Of a stretch of 48,471 bases of DNA, positions 1 through 8,371 are shown one piece after another. The translations under genes were made by a program, and so were the position numbers. The notes beneath the pieces were generated by a model, which worked only from the letters and a program-made list of their open reading frames with translations, was not told the origin of the DNA and did not search any database. Source of the DNA: Enterovibrio nigricans DSM 22720 (GTDB lineage: Bacteria; Pseudomonadota; Gammaproteobacteria; Enterobacterales; Vibrionaceae); contig NZ_FUXU01000031.1 in NCBI RefSeq assembly GCF_900167155.1, positions 1 through 48,471 on the forward strand, written 5' to 3'. How positions within the stretch are numbered: the first letter of the stretch is position 1; each line of letters begins with the position of its first letter.

Positions 1-42
1 CTTACAGGACTGGGTATGCCTGAAACTCAGTATATTGCTTAA
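1..42 (+). CDS. IS5-family transposase, C-terminal end only (partial)
   Basis: The window opens inside a reading frame whose last residues are LTGLGMPETQYIA, then TAA at 40-42. An LTGLGMP ending is typical of IS5-family (IS903 group) DDE transposases. An inverted repeat of the same family lies 38 bases downstream. Only 13 codons are visible, so activity cannot be judged. The copy starting at the other end of the window has the same orientation and shares the terminal 15 bases. Confidence 0.75.
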   Translation, partial: LTGLGMPETQYIA

Positions 43-96
43 GAACCGAACAACTTTAGGCTGCCATGTCTTCCAACCGAATTAAGCAACAAAGCC
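1..96 (+). mobile_element. Right end of an IS5-family (IS903-group-like) insertion sequence
   Basis: The transposase end (1-42) is followed by a short non-coding tail and the terminal inverted repeat ATTAAGCAACAAAGCC at 81-96. Its reverse complement starts GGCTTTGTTGCTTAA, which is identical to the left inverted repeat at 48348. The next 9 bases (97-105, cctgtttag) would be the target duplication, but its partner lies outside the window. Confidence 0.8.
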
Positions 97-218
97 CCTG
101 TTTAGCCATAGTGCCTCCCAACATAAGTTCAATATACAGAAAGAGAATTTGCAAAGATGATGCCAACAGTAAATATGTATAAGTATGGTGCTAAAACGCT
201 GAAAAAATAAAAGTCTTC

Positions 219-233
219 GTCAAATTGAGAAAA
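219..233 (-). promoter_or_regulatory. Putative SypG enhancer site upstream of the epimerase gene
   Basis: On the minus strand this reads TTTTCTCAATTTGAC, identical over 15 bases to the site at 11736-11750 upstream of sypA. In both places the site is oriented opposite to the gene it precedes. The TTCTCA-N3-TG core resembles the SypG recognition sequence described for V. fischeri. That assignment is from memory of the family; the exact match between the two sites is read directly. Confidence 0.6.
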
Positions 234-415
234 AAACGAATATCCTCAATCAAACCGCGAATCAGAATGACGAAGATAAAGTGTGAGAAAAAGAGGAGGA
301 ATGCTCAATGCCATTGATAGTGGCCGTGATGTTTTAGTGAAATAAGCGGGGTGTTAATTATAACTGTCTGATTCATAACCATATACAAATGAATTCAAAC
401 GAGCAGAGTCAAGGC

Positions 416-431
416 TGGCAGAATATTTGCA
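416..431 (+). promoter_or_regulatory. Sigma54 (-24/-12) promoter of the epimerase gene
   Basis: TGGCAGAATATTTGCA fits the sigma54 consensus TGGCACG-N4-TTGCW, with GG and GC in the invariant spacing. Transcription would start near 442, giving a leader of about 29 bases before the ATG at 471. A sigma54 promoter needs an activator; the only enhancer-binding protein gene in the window is sypG. Confidence 0.75.
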
Positions 432-470
432 ACGGAAGGGAAAATATTCCTATAAATAGTTGAGGCGACG

Positions 471-1415
471 ATGGCAAGTTATTTGGTCACGGGTGGTTGC
501 GGTTTTATTGGTTCACATCTCGTCGAGTCTTTGCTCGCTGACGGGCACCACGTGAGAGTCGTAGATAATCTCTCAACAGGTTCACGTTCAAATGTGCCGC
601 GCCATTGTGAAGTGAGAGTTGCTGACATTTGTGTTCCGGGCGTGGTTGATGACGCAATGGAAGGGATCGATGGGTGTTTTCACTTAGCCGCCGTGTCTTC
701 AGTAGAGCGCTCTAACGAGAGTCTGCTGGAAACCCATGATGTGAATCAAACGGCGAGCATTCGAATTTTCGAAGCGGCGAGACGTAATAAAACGCCTGTC
801 GTTTATGCCTCTTCTGCAGCAGTATATGGAGACAATGCCGATACACCGCTTTCTGAACGCTCTACTGTCATACCATTAACTGCTTATGGCGCGGATAAGC
901 TCGGATCTGAATTACACGGTCGTGTTGCTAGCATTGTGCATGGCGTGCCCACCACAGGACTGCGTTTTTTCAACGTATTCGGCCCAAGACAAGATCCAAA
1001 ATCACCTTACTCGGGTGTGATTTCAATTTTTGCCAACAAGGTGATGCGCAACCAAACGTTGACCATATATGGCGATGGAGAGCAGATCCGAGACTTTGTG
1101 TATGTGGCGGATGTGGTTCAGTTCCTGCGCGTTTCTATGCAGAAAGTGTCCTTGTCGCCAGAAGTGTTTAATGTTTGCCGTGGGGAAGCCATGTCAGTGA
1201 ATCAATTGGCAAGTATTCTCGCCACGATTGCTGGATCCAGTTTGAATGTTGAACATATGCCTGCGAGAAGGGGGGATGTGCGTATGTCGATAGGTAGCCC
1301 CGCGAGAGCATCGAAAGAACTTGGGCTGGTAGCGGAAACAATAGTGACACAGGGATTACGCGAGCTCATGGAATATATATCAACCGGTGGCCATCCTGGG
1401 CGCAATGTTGGATAA
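471..1415 (+). CDS. NAD-dependent sugar-nucleotide epimerase/dehydratase (UDP-glucose/UDP-GlcNAc 4-epimerase type)
   Basis: This 314-residue extended short-chain dehydrogenase/reductase probably interconverts UDP-hexoses (Glc/Gal or GlcNAc/GalNAc) to supply precursors for surface polysaccharide. The N-terminus has the NAD-binding TGGCGFIGSHL motif (GxxGxxG, residues 7-17). The catalytic set follows as SSAAVYG and YGADK (the YxxxK pair), then the GLRFFNVFGPRQ substrate loop. Length is slightly short for GalE (about 338) but usual for this family. The start ATG has a GAGG ribosome site 5 bases upstream. The gene converges on sypG and shares its terminator. It carries its own sigma54 promoter and a sypA-like enhancer, which ties it to SypG control. 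The exact substrate cannot be read from sequence, so I leave the symbol empty. Confidence 0.85.
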   Translation: MASYLVTGGCGFIGSHLVESLLADGHHVRVVDNLSTGSRSNVPRHCEVRVADICVPGVVDDAMEGIDGCFHLAAVSSVERSNESLLETHDVNQTASIRIFEAARRNKTPVVYASSAAVYGDNADTPLSERSTVIPLTAYGADKLGSELHGRVASIVHGVPTTGLRFFNVFGPRQDPKSPYSGVISIFANKVMRNQTLTIYGDGEQIRDFVYVADVVQFLRVSMQKVSLSPEVFNVCRGEAMSVNQLASILATIAGSSLNVEHMPARRGDVRMSIGSPARASKELGLVAETIVTQGLRELMEYISTGGHPGRNVG

Positions 1416-1420
1416 AAAAA

Positions 1421-1443
1421 CATCCCTCTTCGGAGGGATGTTT
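1421..1443. terminator. Bidirectional intrinsic terminator between the epimerase gene and sypG
   Basis: A perfect 8-bp stem CATCCCTC/GAGGGATG closes a TTCG tetraloop (1421-1440). A run of seven A lies on one side (1414-1420) and TTT on the other. It can terminate both convergent transcripts, which means no further syp gene is co-transcribed downstream of sypG. Confidence 0.85.
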
Positions 1444-1458
1444 CATTGCATTTTATTG

Positions 1459-2892
1459 TTAAACCTCGTCAGTTTCCCAAGCTTGTTTCTTGCGATATAA
1501 CGTGGATGGGCTGACCTGTAGTAACACGGCCGCTTTTAGTACGTTTCCGTCACAATGTTCGATAGCCCTTTGAATCGCTTCTCTTTCTACATCGCATAAC
1601 GGACGGATATCAGAAGGCACATCGCTTGTCGGCATCTCTTCATCGCTGCTTGTGTATTGTTCGATAGGTGGTGCGCTGACGACGTAGGAAAGAGAACGGA
1701 TTTCTTGTTCGCTTAGCGTTTCATTCAGTGGTGGTGGCAGCTGTTTGATACTGACAGTGTCACCATCATGAAGTACGACTATATTTCGAATGACATTTTG
1801 CAATTGCCTGACATTGCCCGGCCAAGGGTAGTGGCGCAAAACCACTTCTGCTTCAGGCGAGAACTTGATAAATCGTTTCCCTTCTTCCTGAGCGTAAGTG
1901 ATCAAGAAATTGGTCGCAATGGATAAAATATCATCGCCGCGTTCTCTGAGCGGCGGCAATGTAACGGGTACAACATGAAGGCGATAGTATAGGTCTTCTC
2001 TAAAGCGCCCGGCCGAGACTTCCTGCAACGGGTCTTTATTGGTGGCACACAAAAAACGAATGTCGACACTTTCTTCTTTGCTGCCACCCACTTTTTGATA
2101 ACGGCCTGTTTGGATAAATCGCAATAGTTTTTTTTGTAGCTCCAAGTCCATTTCGCAGATTTCATCAAGAAACAGTGTGCCGCCATCAGCTTGTGCCGCT
2201 GCGCCTTTGCGATCGGTACTTGCACCTGTGAATGCACCTTTCACATGTCCAAATATCTCGCTTTCCATCAAATCGTGCGGAATGGCCCCGCAATTAATCG
2301 CAATAAAGGGCTCTTTGGCGCGTGGGCTTTGTCGGTGAATGGCTTCAGCGCAAACCTCTTTGCCCGTGCCGCTTTCTCCTGAAATGAAGACAGTGGCTTT
2401 ACTCGGGGCTGCTGCATCGATGATGCGATAGACGTTTTGCATAGGCAAACTGGAGCCAATGAAGCCTTGGTAAGTATTTCGTTCAAAGCTGCTCTTCATG
2501 TCTTCAACCAAGTTCAGGAGACGCGCATGCTCTAAGTGATTTTTGACGGTGGCTTTTAAGCGCTCTGCACTGACGGGCTTTTCCAAAAAATCGTCCGCTC
2601 CTTGGTGAATAAGCTCGACGGCTGTGTTCACTGAGCCGTGGCTGGTCACGATAATAATGGAACACGGGAGGCCGTTTTTCTTAATCCACAGAAGAATGTC
2701 CTGGCCTAACATGTCAGGCAGCTTTAAATCGAGAATAACAATGTGTGGTGTGGTTCTTTGCAGATAGTTAAGTGCTGCTTGGCCTGTTTCCATGCAAACA
2801 AGCTCGACAGGTTCTTGTGACAAATACTGTTTATACAGATTTGTCAGAGGCTGCGAATCTTCGATGAGTAAGATGCGGTACTTTGATTTCAT
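1459..2892 (-). CDS. sypG: Sigma54-dependent response regulator SypG
   Basis: At 477 residues this is a full NtrC-class regulator. It has a receiver domain (about 5-120, acidic pair E11/D12, phospho-acceptor D55 in IVILDLKLP, K105). The AAA+ domain (about 140-375) shows Walker A GESGTGKE near 172-179, the sigma54-contact loop GAFTGA near 219-224 and Walker B TLFLDE. A Fis-type helix-turn-helix sits at the C-terminus (about 440-470). Domain order, length and position after a SypE/SypF pair match V. fischeri SypG, which activates the symbiosis polysaccharide genes after phosphorelay from SypF. Last gene of the syp block, it has a 134-base gap from sypF and a strong terminator behind it. LuxO is a close paralogue; the neighbourhood favours SypG. 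Confidence 0.88.
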   Translation of the reverse strand: MKSKYRILLIEDSQPLTNLYKQYLSQEPVELVCMETGQAALNYLQRTTPHIVILDLKLPDMLGQDILLWIKKNGLPCSIIIVTSHGSVNTAVELIHQGADDFLEKPVSAERLKATVKNHLEHARLLNLVEDMKSSFERNTYQGFIGSSLPMQNVYRIIDAAAPSKATVFISGESGTGKEVCAEAIHRQSPRAKEPFIAINCGAIPHDLMESEIFGHVKGAFTGASTDRKGAAAQADGGTLFLDEICEMDLELQKKLLRFIQTGRYQKVGGSKEESVDIRFLCATNKDPLQEVSAGRFREDLYYRLHVVPVTLPPLRERGDDILSIATNFLITYAQEEGKRFIKFSPEAEVVLRHYPWPGNVRQLQNVIRNIVVLHDGDTVSIKQLPPPLNETLSEQEIRSLSYVVSAPPIEQYTSSDEEMPTSDVPSDIRPLCDVEREAIQRAIEHCDGNVLKAAVLLQVSPSTLYRKKQAWETDEV

Positions 2893-3026
2893 AAGGTTGC
2901 CTTTCCCTACTAATAACGTGCTCCGCGTTACGGCTTATCGCAGCATTGATGCTCAAAAATGGGACGTAATAATTCTAAGTATATGTTCTATTTCGCTATA
3001 TGTGCTCGTATTTCACGTTACTTTGA

Positions 3027-3676
3027 TCATGCTGTGAATCCTCGCTGCACCCTTGCTTCGAGAGCAAGAAAAGAGGCATCGGCAAGATTTTTTAGCAGTT
3101 CAGCACTTTTCAGCGCAGCGTCAAATTGTTGTTCTATACATTGTTGCTCAATCTTCCTGCATAAATCACATAGGCCGCTGTTGCCATGGGCCGCAGCACT
3201 GCTTCCAAGTGTGTGAGCTTCGAATTCTAAGGCGTAGTAGTCTTTTTCATTGGCTGCATGGGTGATTTTGTTTGAACGTGTACGTGCATCGCTGATGTAA
3301 AACTCGACAAGCTCCGACACTATGTCACTGGATGTGTCTTTAACCAGTTGCGCTAATGTCCCTTCATTGACAAGGCTATAATCACCCGTGAGTGTGCTTG
3401 CCGTGTCAGATGGCTGAGTAGACACTGAGTTGTTATTTTTGGGTGAATTTAGATTGGTTTGCCATTTACCGAGGCAATCCATAATGGTGGCTCGGGTGAA
3501 GGGTTTAGAGACGAAATCGTTCATTCCTGAGTTTAAAAAGTGTTCTTTGTCACCACGAATGGCATGGGCTGTTAAAGCGACAATAACGACATCCTTAGCA
3601 GGGGAATCCAATTGTCGTATCGCTTTAGTCGCAGCAATGCCATCCATCTCAGGCATTGAAATATCCATTAATATTA
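3027..3676 (-). pseudogene. sypF: SypF C-terminal part (rest of receiver plus HPt), out of frame with the kinase
   Basis: This frame opens in the middle of a receiver domain: the visible start MDISMPEMDG is the phospho-acceptor strand (D2 of this fragment), with T33 and K55 completing the site. No receiver begins here, so it is not an independent gene. After a linker, residues about 105-200 form an HPt domain with the phosphorylatable His in FEAHTLGSSAAAHG (about H152). It continues the 3674-6028 frame after loss of one base in the T run at 3689-3694 of the + strand. Adding one A to the coding strand restores VKKIAYDIILMDISMPEMDG and joins both parts into a protein of about 1000 residues. Either the receiver and HPt are lost from the kinase, or the base is a homopolymer error. 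Confidence 0.8.
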
Positions 3677-6028
3677 TGTCGTAGGCGATTTTTTGACGGC
3701 TTCAACCGCTTCCTTTCCGTTACTGGCAATATCAACAGAAAGCCCAGACATTTCCAGCATGGTTCTCAGCACAATTTGGTTTGCTGGGTTGTCTTCGGCC
3801 ATAAGGATACGGAGATTTGTAGAAATCGTTTCATGATTGTATTGGGGTAGAGCATTCGTTGAATGGACGATATCTTCCTCTTCGGCGAATTTTAACGTGA
3901 ATGTGAAGCTAAATATAGAACCACTATTTACATCGCTTTTAACGGATATTTCACCGTCCATTAAATTGACTAGTTGTTTACAAATTGCGAGGCCAAGTCC
4001 GCTGCCTTCATGATTTCGGTCGTAGGAACTTTCCACCATCGTGAATTCATCAAAAAGGGTTTTTAAATGCGCTTGATCAATGCCGATGCCCGTGTCGATA
4101 ACCTCCAAAACGAGAGTGGTATGTGTTGGTGTAAGTGTATGACAACGTAAACCGACAGATACTTCACCTTTGACGGTGTATTTAATGGCATTGGACAATA
4201 AGTTCAGAATGATTTGGCGTATACGATCGCCATCCCCTATAACATATTGTGGTGTTTCATCTTCAATGATTGTTGTGAGGGAAAGGTCTTTATTTTCTGC
4301 TTGTGGACGAAGAATCTCAGTGGTTTGATTAATCACGTCATAAATATTGAAGGGATTTTTTTCTAACGTGAGCTTGCCGGCTTCCATTTTTGAAAAGTCC
4401 AACACATCGTTAATAATTGCCAGCAGCAATTCGCCAGAATCTCTGGCTGTTTGAACCAAATTGATTTGTTCTTGAGTGAGAGGGGTTTCTTTTAACAGCC
4501 CTAAAACACCCAATACACTGTTCATGGGGGTGCGAATCTCGTGACTCATTGCAGCCAAAAAACGGCCTTTGGATTCACTGGCTTGTTCTGCTTCGTTGTG
4601 AGCTTGACGAAGAATTGCTTCATAGTTTTTCTGTTCGGTGAGGTCAAAAAAGTGTGCCACGTAATGGCTCAGAGCACCGCTTTCGTCGGTCACGGCCGTC
4701 ATGCTCATTCTTACCGTGAGTTCGCGCCCATCTTTATGGCGAAATGGAAGCTCACCATTCCATACGTCTTTGTCGAGAAGATCTTGCCATATTCGTTTGT
4801 GAAACGCGGAATCTTCGGGATTTGCGGAAAGCGTTCTTGGCTTGGCCCCTTCGACTTCTTCGCGCTTATAGCCCGTTACATAGGTGAATGCGGGGTTAGT
4901 ACGGATAATGTGACCTTTGCTGTCTGAAATAAACATGGCATCGGAAACATTAAACGCATGCGCTGCCAGTTTGAGTTCAGTCTGATCTTTTAATCGCTGT
5001 GTAATATCGCGAATGTACGAGACAAAGATATACCCCTGCGTGGTTTTAGCCGCTGAAATGGAGATTTCGATCGAAAATTCGCGCCCGCTTTTTCTAACAG
5101 CCGTTAATTCAATGCGCTGATTCAGAACTGGCCCTTGTCCCGTTTTTAGAAAATGCTGCATCCCCTTTATATGCGCTTCTCTAAGAGACTTCGGAACAAG
5201 CGTGTCCGCCATGGCTCGCCCTATGATTTCATGCCTTTCCCAGCCAAAGAGTTGTTCTGCGACAGGGCTAAATTCAACGATGATATCTTGGTCGTTGGCG
5301 ACAATGATGGCGTCATGAGAGGCGTTATAGATGGCAAGATTTTTTTCTTCGATTTGTCGGGCTTCAGCAAATGAGAACTTCTGGTCTTTGAGTGACTCTT
5401 GTAATTTCAAATTGCTGGAATCCAGTTTGGCTTGCATTTGCTCGATAAGCATGACGGTCGCGGTGATCTCATCCTTATCAGATAGCAACATTTCACTCCC
5501 GAACTGGCGGGCGTTACTTTCGTACAATTTCTTCAAAGGTCGAGTGACGGCAAGCGTGACAATGTACATCATGACAATCGCGAGAAAGCCTATGGCAGCG
5601 GCACCATACATGAGCAAGCGGCCGAAAGGCGAGGAAATAGCATCTGAAAGGTGGTTTCTATACCCGACGGAAATTTCAGCCGCGGGACGTTCGTTTACGA
5701 AAACCTCTTTTTTAGCCACTGTCACACCATCTGCCAGATCATGATTCTGGCTATGGGCGATGACTTGGTTATCGGCCGAGATAGTGACAAAAGCGACATC
5801 GTGATGTTCTGTGAACCCGTCCGCTAAGGCACGTAACCCCGTAAAATCTTTGCTTATGAGGTATTGCTCCGAAGCAATAGAAACCAATTGGGCAAGTTCC
5901 TCGGAGCGATAACGTAACTCTTCTGTTTTTGCGATTTGCAGGAACTGAAAGGCGTAGGTCATAAAAAGTACCAGTACGACAGCAAAAATGATCATTGTGC
6001 CGAAGACGGCTTTCAGCCTTATGTTCAA
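3674..6028 (-). CDS. sypF: Hybrid sensor histidine kinase SypF, frameshifted in its receiver domain
   Basis: This inner-membrane kinase would feed phosphate to SypG and SypE. TM helices lie at about 11-29 and 139-161 and flank a periplasmic sensor of about 110 residues. They are followed by a HAMP-like linker and two PAS domains (about 232-345 and 355-470). HisKA has H496 in AAMSHEIRTP. The HATPase shows the N box near 609 (LNLLSNAIKYT), DTGIGI near 645-650 and GSGLGLAI near 685. A receiver starts near 739 but stops at residue 784 (KKSPTT) because of a one-base deletion; the remainder is at 3027-3676. Kinase and ATPase motifs are intact, so the truncated form could still autophosphorylate but not relay through its own receiver and HPt. 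It starts 91 bases after sypE. The syp-type neighbourhood supports the name. Confidence 0.85.
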   Translation of the reverse strand: MNIRLKAVFGTMIIFAVVLVLFMTYAFQFLQIAKTEELRYRSEELAQLVSIASEQYLISKDFTGLRALADGFTEHHDVAFVTISADNQVIAHSQNHDLADGVTVAKKEVFVNERPAAEISVGYRNHLSDAISSPFGRLLMYGAAAIGFLAIVMMYIVTLAVTRPLKKLYESNARQFGSEMLLSDKDEITATVMLIEQMQAKLDSSNLKLQESLKDQKFSFAEARQIEEKNLAIYNASHDAIIVANDQDIIVEFSPVAEQLFGWERHEIIGRAMADTLVPKSLREAHIKGMQHFLKTGQGPVLNQRIELTAVRKSGREFSIEISISAAKTTQGYIFVSYIRDITQRLKDQTELKLAAHAFNVSDAMFISDSKGHIIRTNPAFTYVTGYKREEVEGAKPRTLSANPEDSAFHKRIWQDLLDKDVWNGELPFRHKDGRELTVRMSMTAVTDESGALSHYVAHFFDLTEQKNYEAILRQAHNEAEQASESKGRFLAAMSHEIRTPMNSVLGVLGLLKETPLTQEQINLVQTARDSGELLLAIINDVLDFSKMEAGKLTLEKNPFNIYDVINQTTEILRPQAENKDLSLTTIIEDETPQYVIGDGDRIRQIILNLLSNAIKYTVKGEVSVGLRCHTLTPTHTTLVLEVIDTGIGIDQAHLKTLFDEFTMVESSYDRNHEGSGLGLAICKQLVNLMDGEISVKSDVNSGSIFSFTFTLKFAEEEDIVHSTNALPQYNHETISTNLRILMAEDNPANQIVLRTMLEMSGLSVDIASNGKEAVEAVKKSPTT

Positions 6029-6119
6029 ATATTACCCCCTGTCCCTTGTTTCGATACTGAAAATGGAATGCAAAATTGAAACATTCTTATGCATTGAGTT
6101 TAGTACAGTAAAGCGGATT

Positions 6120-7658
6120 CTATGGGTCGGTGTGTTTTCTTTGAATTAATATGATGGTGGCATCGTCTCTATAGCGATCGCCATGCAGGTCGAAGGTGTG
6201 CATGATATCTTCTGCTGCGGTTTGAAGCGGCAAATCCAATGTTTGTTCAAGTTTTTCAATTATCTTTGATTCGAGTGTCTTACGGCTTTGATCATCGACC
6301 GCTGCTTCAAAAATGCCATCTGTATAGAAAACCATGCGTTCGCCAAACGCCAAGTTAAAAGACAAGGTTTCGTACTCAGCGCCATAAACCACGCCAGGTA
6401 ATATGCCGCCAAGATCCAACAATTCAGCACCGTCTTGAGTGACTTTGAAAGGGGCGGGGTGCCCTGCTGATGCGATGTCAATTGTGCCGTTTTTCCGCAG
6501 AACAGTGGAGCAACATGTCAGTATGACCTGCGAGAGAAGTCCGTCCTCTAAAGCACTGTCAGACAGCCGACTCAGTAAAGTTGAACAGGGATCTGGCGTG
6601 TCATCTACGTGATACATGAGTCCACGTAAATACCCTCCAAAGGCATAAGAGAAGAACTTGGCTGCGACATCGTGGCCCATAATATCGACAAGATTAACCA
6701 TCATTCGATCGTTGTTGTCTCTGAACAGAACAACATCGCCGCCGCCAATCCCAGTATTTCTGTTTGCGACCGCCAATTCCCAACCGTGCGCAGAATGAGG
6801 TAATGAAGGTGACAACGCGTTGGTAATACGTTTATTCACTTTGTCGGTCAGTTGTTGATAGATCTGATTTGACCGTTTCAGCACGCGATTTGCACTGTTC
6901 AGTAAATCGGCCTTGCAAATCGGCTTAATCAAATAGTCATCAATACCCAGCCCTGCGGCGCTACTGCGTATTTCTGCATTGTCTGCAAACGTTAAGAAGA
7001 TGAAAGGCGTAATGAGTGTATTGGTTTGTTTGTGGAGCGCTTTTTTCAATGTTAAACCGTCCATACCTGGCATGCGGATATCAGAGATAACAAGATCGAT
7101 ATCGTGGTTCGACAATTGCTCAAGGGCTTGCTCGCCACTGTCGGCCTCTACAATATTGAACTGCTCTCGCAAATAAGCGCTGTATAGTCTGCGTTGGCAC
7201 TCATCATCATCGACGATGAGGATGCGTGGTTTTTCTTTGGTCTTCTGAATGTGCCATTTCAGTGTTAAGCGATTGGCACCAAAGGTAGGTCGAATCGAAT
7301 AGGCCATTTCATCGGTTAAGCTGTGCATCAGTGCCAACCCGCGACCGCCTTCCTTTTCTTCAAACGTATCAAGTGACTGAACGCGATCAGGCAGTGTGGG
7401 GTTCCAACTTTGCCCATCATCTTCAAGATGAAGTTGCCAACTACTGTCGACGCATTCAATATTCACGGAGATGAACGTTGGTTGAGGTGTGGAGTGCTCC
7501 ACAAGATTGGCTGCAGCTTCAGAAAAACATAATTGAATTTTATTCATCAGACTGTCAGGAACATTCTTCTTCTCAAGTGTTGATTTAATGGCATTTCTTG
7601 CAATGCTAATGTTTTTAAGCGTGGCTGGTCGGCATTCGTGTTTCACAATACTCACCAT
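6120..7658 (-). CDS. sypE: SypE: RsbW-like kinase / receiver / PP2C phosphatase regulator
   Basis: The 512 residues hold three domains. First is an RsbW-type serine kinase (about 1-138) with N box CFSEAAANLVEH (N51), DDG near 80 and GGRGLALM near 104-111. A receiver follows (about 145-260) with D193 in VISDIRMPGMD and K near 245. The last is a SpoIIE/PP2C phosphatase (about 290-510) with GGGD, VDIMGHD, AGHP, FYTDG and RDDATI. This order is peculiar to V. fischeri SypE, where the kinase Asn and receiver Asp lie at almost the same positions. SypE there phosphorylates or dephosphorylates the STAS protein SypA according to its receiver state. All key residues are intact. It starts 2 bases after sypD, so it is translated with the operon. 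Confidence 0.92.
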   Translation of the reverse strand: MVSIVKHECRPATLKNISIARNAIKSTLEKKNVPDSLMNKIQLCFSEAAANLVEHSTPQPTFISVNIECVDSSWQLHLEDDGQSWNPTLPDRVQSLDTFEEKEGGRGLALMHSLTDEMAYSIRPTFGANRLTLKWHIQKTKEKPRILIVDDDECQRRLYSAYLREQFNIVEADSGEQALEQLSNHDIDLVISDIRMPGMDGLTLKKALHKQTNTLITPFIFLTFADNAEIRSSAAGLGIDDYLIKPICKADLLNSANRVLKRSNQIYQQLTDKVNKRITNALSPSLPHSAHGWELAVANRNTGIGGGDVVLFRDNNDRMMVNLVDIMGHDVAAKFFSYAFGGYLRGLMYHVDDTPDPCSTLLSRLSDSALEDGLLSQVILTCCSTVLRKNGTIDIASAGHPAPFKVTQDGAELLDLGGILPGVVYGAEYETLSFNLAFGERMVFYTDGIFEAAVDDQSRKTLESKIIEKLEQTLDLPLQTAAEDIMHTFDLHGDRYRDDATIILIQRKHTDP

Positions 7659-7660
7659 AA

Positions 7661-8371
7661 CTAAATCTCCAGCGATAGCAGGTGGCTTTTCAAAATCATG
7701 GTTCTCAGTTTCTTGGACAGACGCGGTAGGAATCGATTGAGCCTTCCTACTTCACGTAAAATTTCGTTTTTTAGTGAAGGGTTCTCTTTGTCATTGAGTA
7801 CACAGCCCAACACATGAGCGCCTGCATCATTGAGCTTTTTAACTGACTCTGAGGCTTGTGCCTCCGTCGTTTGGCCTGCCATCACAACAAGAATAGTGCC
7901 ATCAGAAGAGGCGGCAATTCGCTCTGGCGGGATATTGTTAGCATTCATACGGGCGATGGGAGAGGTATCAAAAATAATCAGGTCATAGTCTTGATGCCAC
8001 TGATTGATATACCGTTCAAGTGAGCCGGGTCTTCGCAGTTCCATAATGGTTTCGCGTTTAGAGGGTGCAATAATACCCGTAAAATACGCCTGCTCTCCGG
8101 ACACACCCACCAACTCTGGACTTGGTAAATAGTGATTGTCGTATGAGCTAATTGTCATCCCTTGGCTTTCTAAGCTTGGGTGATAGAGGTTTAAATCGAC
8201 CACTAAGGTTGATTGTCCACCCAACAATGATCGTTGCGCGATGGCCGTCGCCAGAGAGGTGACACCTTCGCCAGATTCTGTTGCAGCAATCGTGAGGGTT
8301 TTATAGTCGTTTCGAACGATCTGATAGTAAATGCGTTCAACTTCTAGATTCGACGGAGGAATATTCATCAC
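7661..8371 (-). CDS. sypD: SypD: Wzc/CpsD-like polysaccharide ATPase with altered Walker A
   Basis: This 236-residue cytoplasmic P-loop protein of the BY-kinase/CpsD-CapB family is expected to work with the SypC export protein in polysaccharide assembly. Walker A' is visible as LVVDLNLYHPSLES and Walker B as YDLIIFDTSPIA. The Walker A region reads ATESGEGVTSLATAIA: the lysine expected in GEGKT/S is a valine (about V37). There is no tyrosine cluster at the C-terminus and no Wzz-type membrane part. It therefore may not be an active tyrosine kinase. The start overlaps the sypC stop by 4 bases (ATGA), and sypE follows after 2 bases. Identification rests on fold motifs plus operon position. Confidence 0.78.
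   Translation of the reverse strand: MMNIPPSNLEVERIYYQIVRNDYKTLTIAATESGEGVTSLATAIAQRSLLGGQSTLVVDLNLYHPSLESQGMTISSYDNHYLPSPELVGVSGEQAYFTGIIAPSKRETIMELRRPGSLERYINQWHQDYDLIIFDTSPIARMNANNIPPERIAASSDGTILVVMAGQTTEAQASESVKKLNDAGAHVLGCVLNDKENPSLKNEILREVGRLNRFLPRLSKKLRTMILKSHLLSLEI

Larger units (their letters stand above)
97..470 (+). promoter_or_regulatory. Regulatory region of the epimerase gene, no coding content
   Basis: I see no gene in these 374 bases between the IS end and the epimerase start. The region is AT-rich and contains a sigma54 promoter (416-431) and a probable SypG enhancer (219-233). A second weaker TGAGAA half-site, which reads TTCTCA on the minus strand, lies at 284-289. An enhancer-to-promoter distance of about 180 bases is normal for bacterial enhancer-binding proteins. 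Confidence 0.6.

Noticed and set aside
3027-3668. An independent receiver-HPt protein starting at MDISMPEMDG
   Set aside because: The start lies in the middle of a receiver domain and lacks its first strands; one base restores continuity with the kinase upstream.
3689-3694. Programmed -1 ribosomal frameshift in sypF
   Set aside because: The A run is C-AAA-AAA-T, not a strong slippery heptamer, and I see no clear stimulatory structure. Mutation or sequencing error is likelier.
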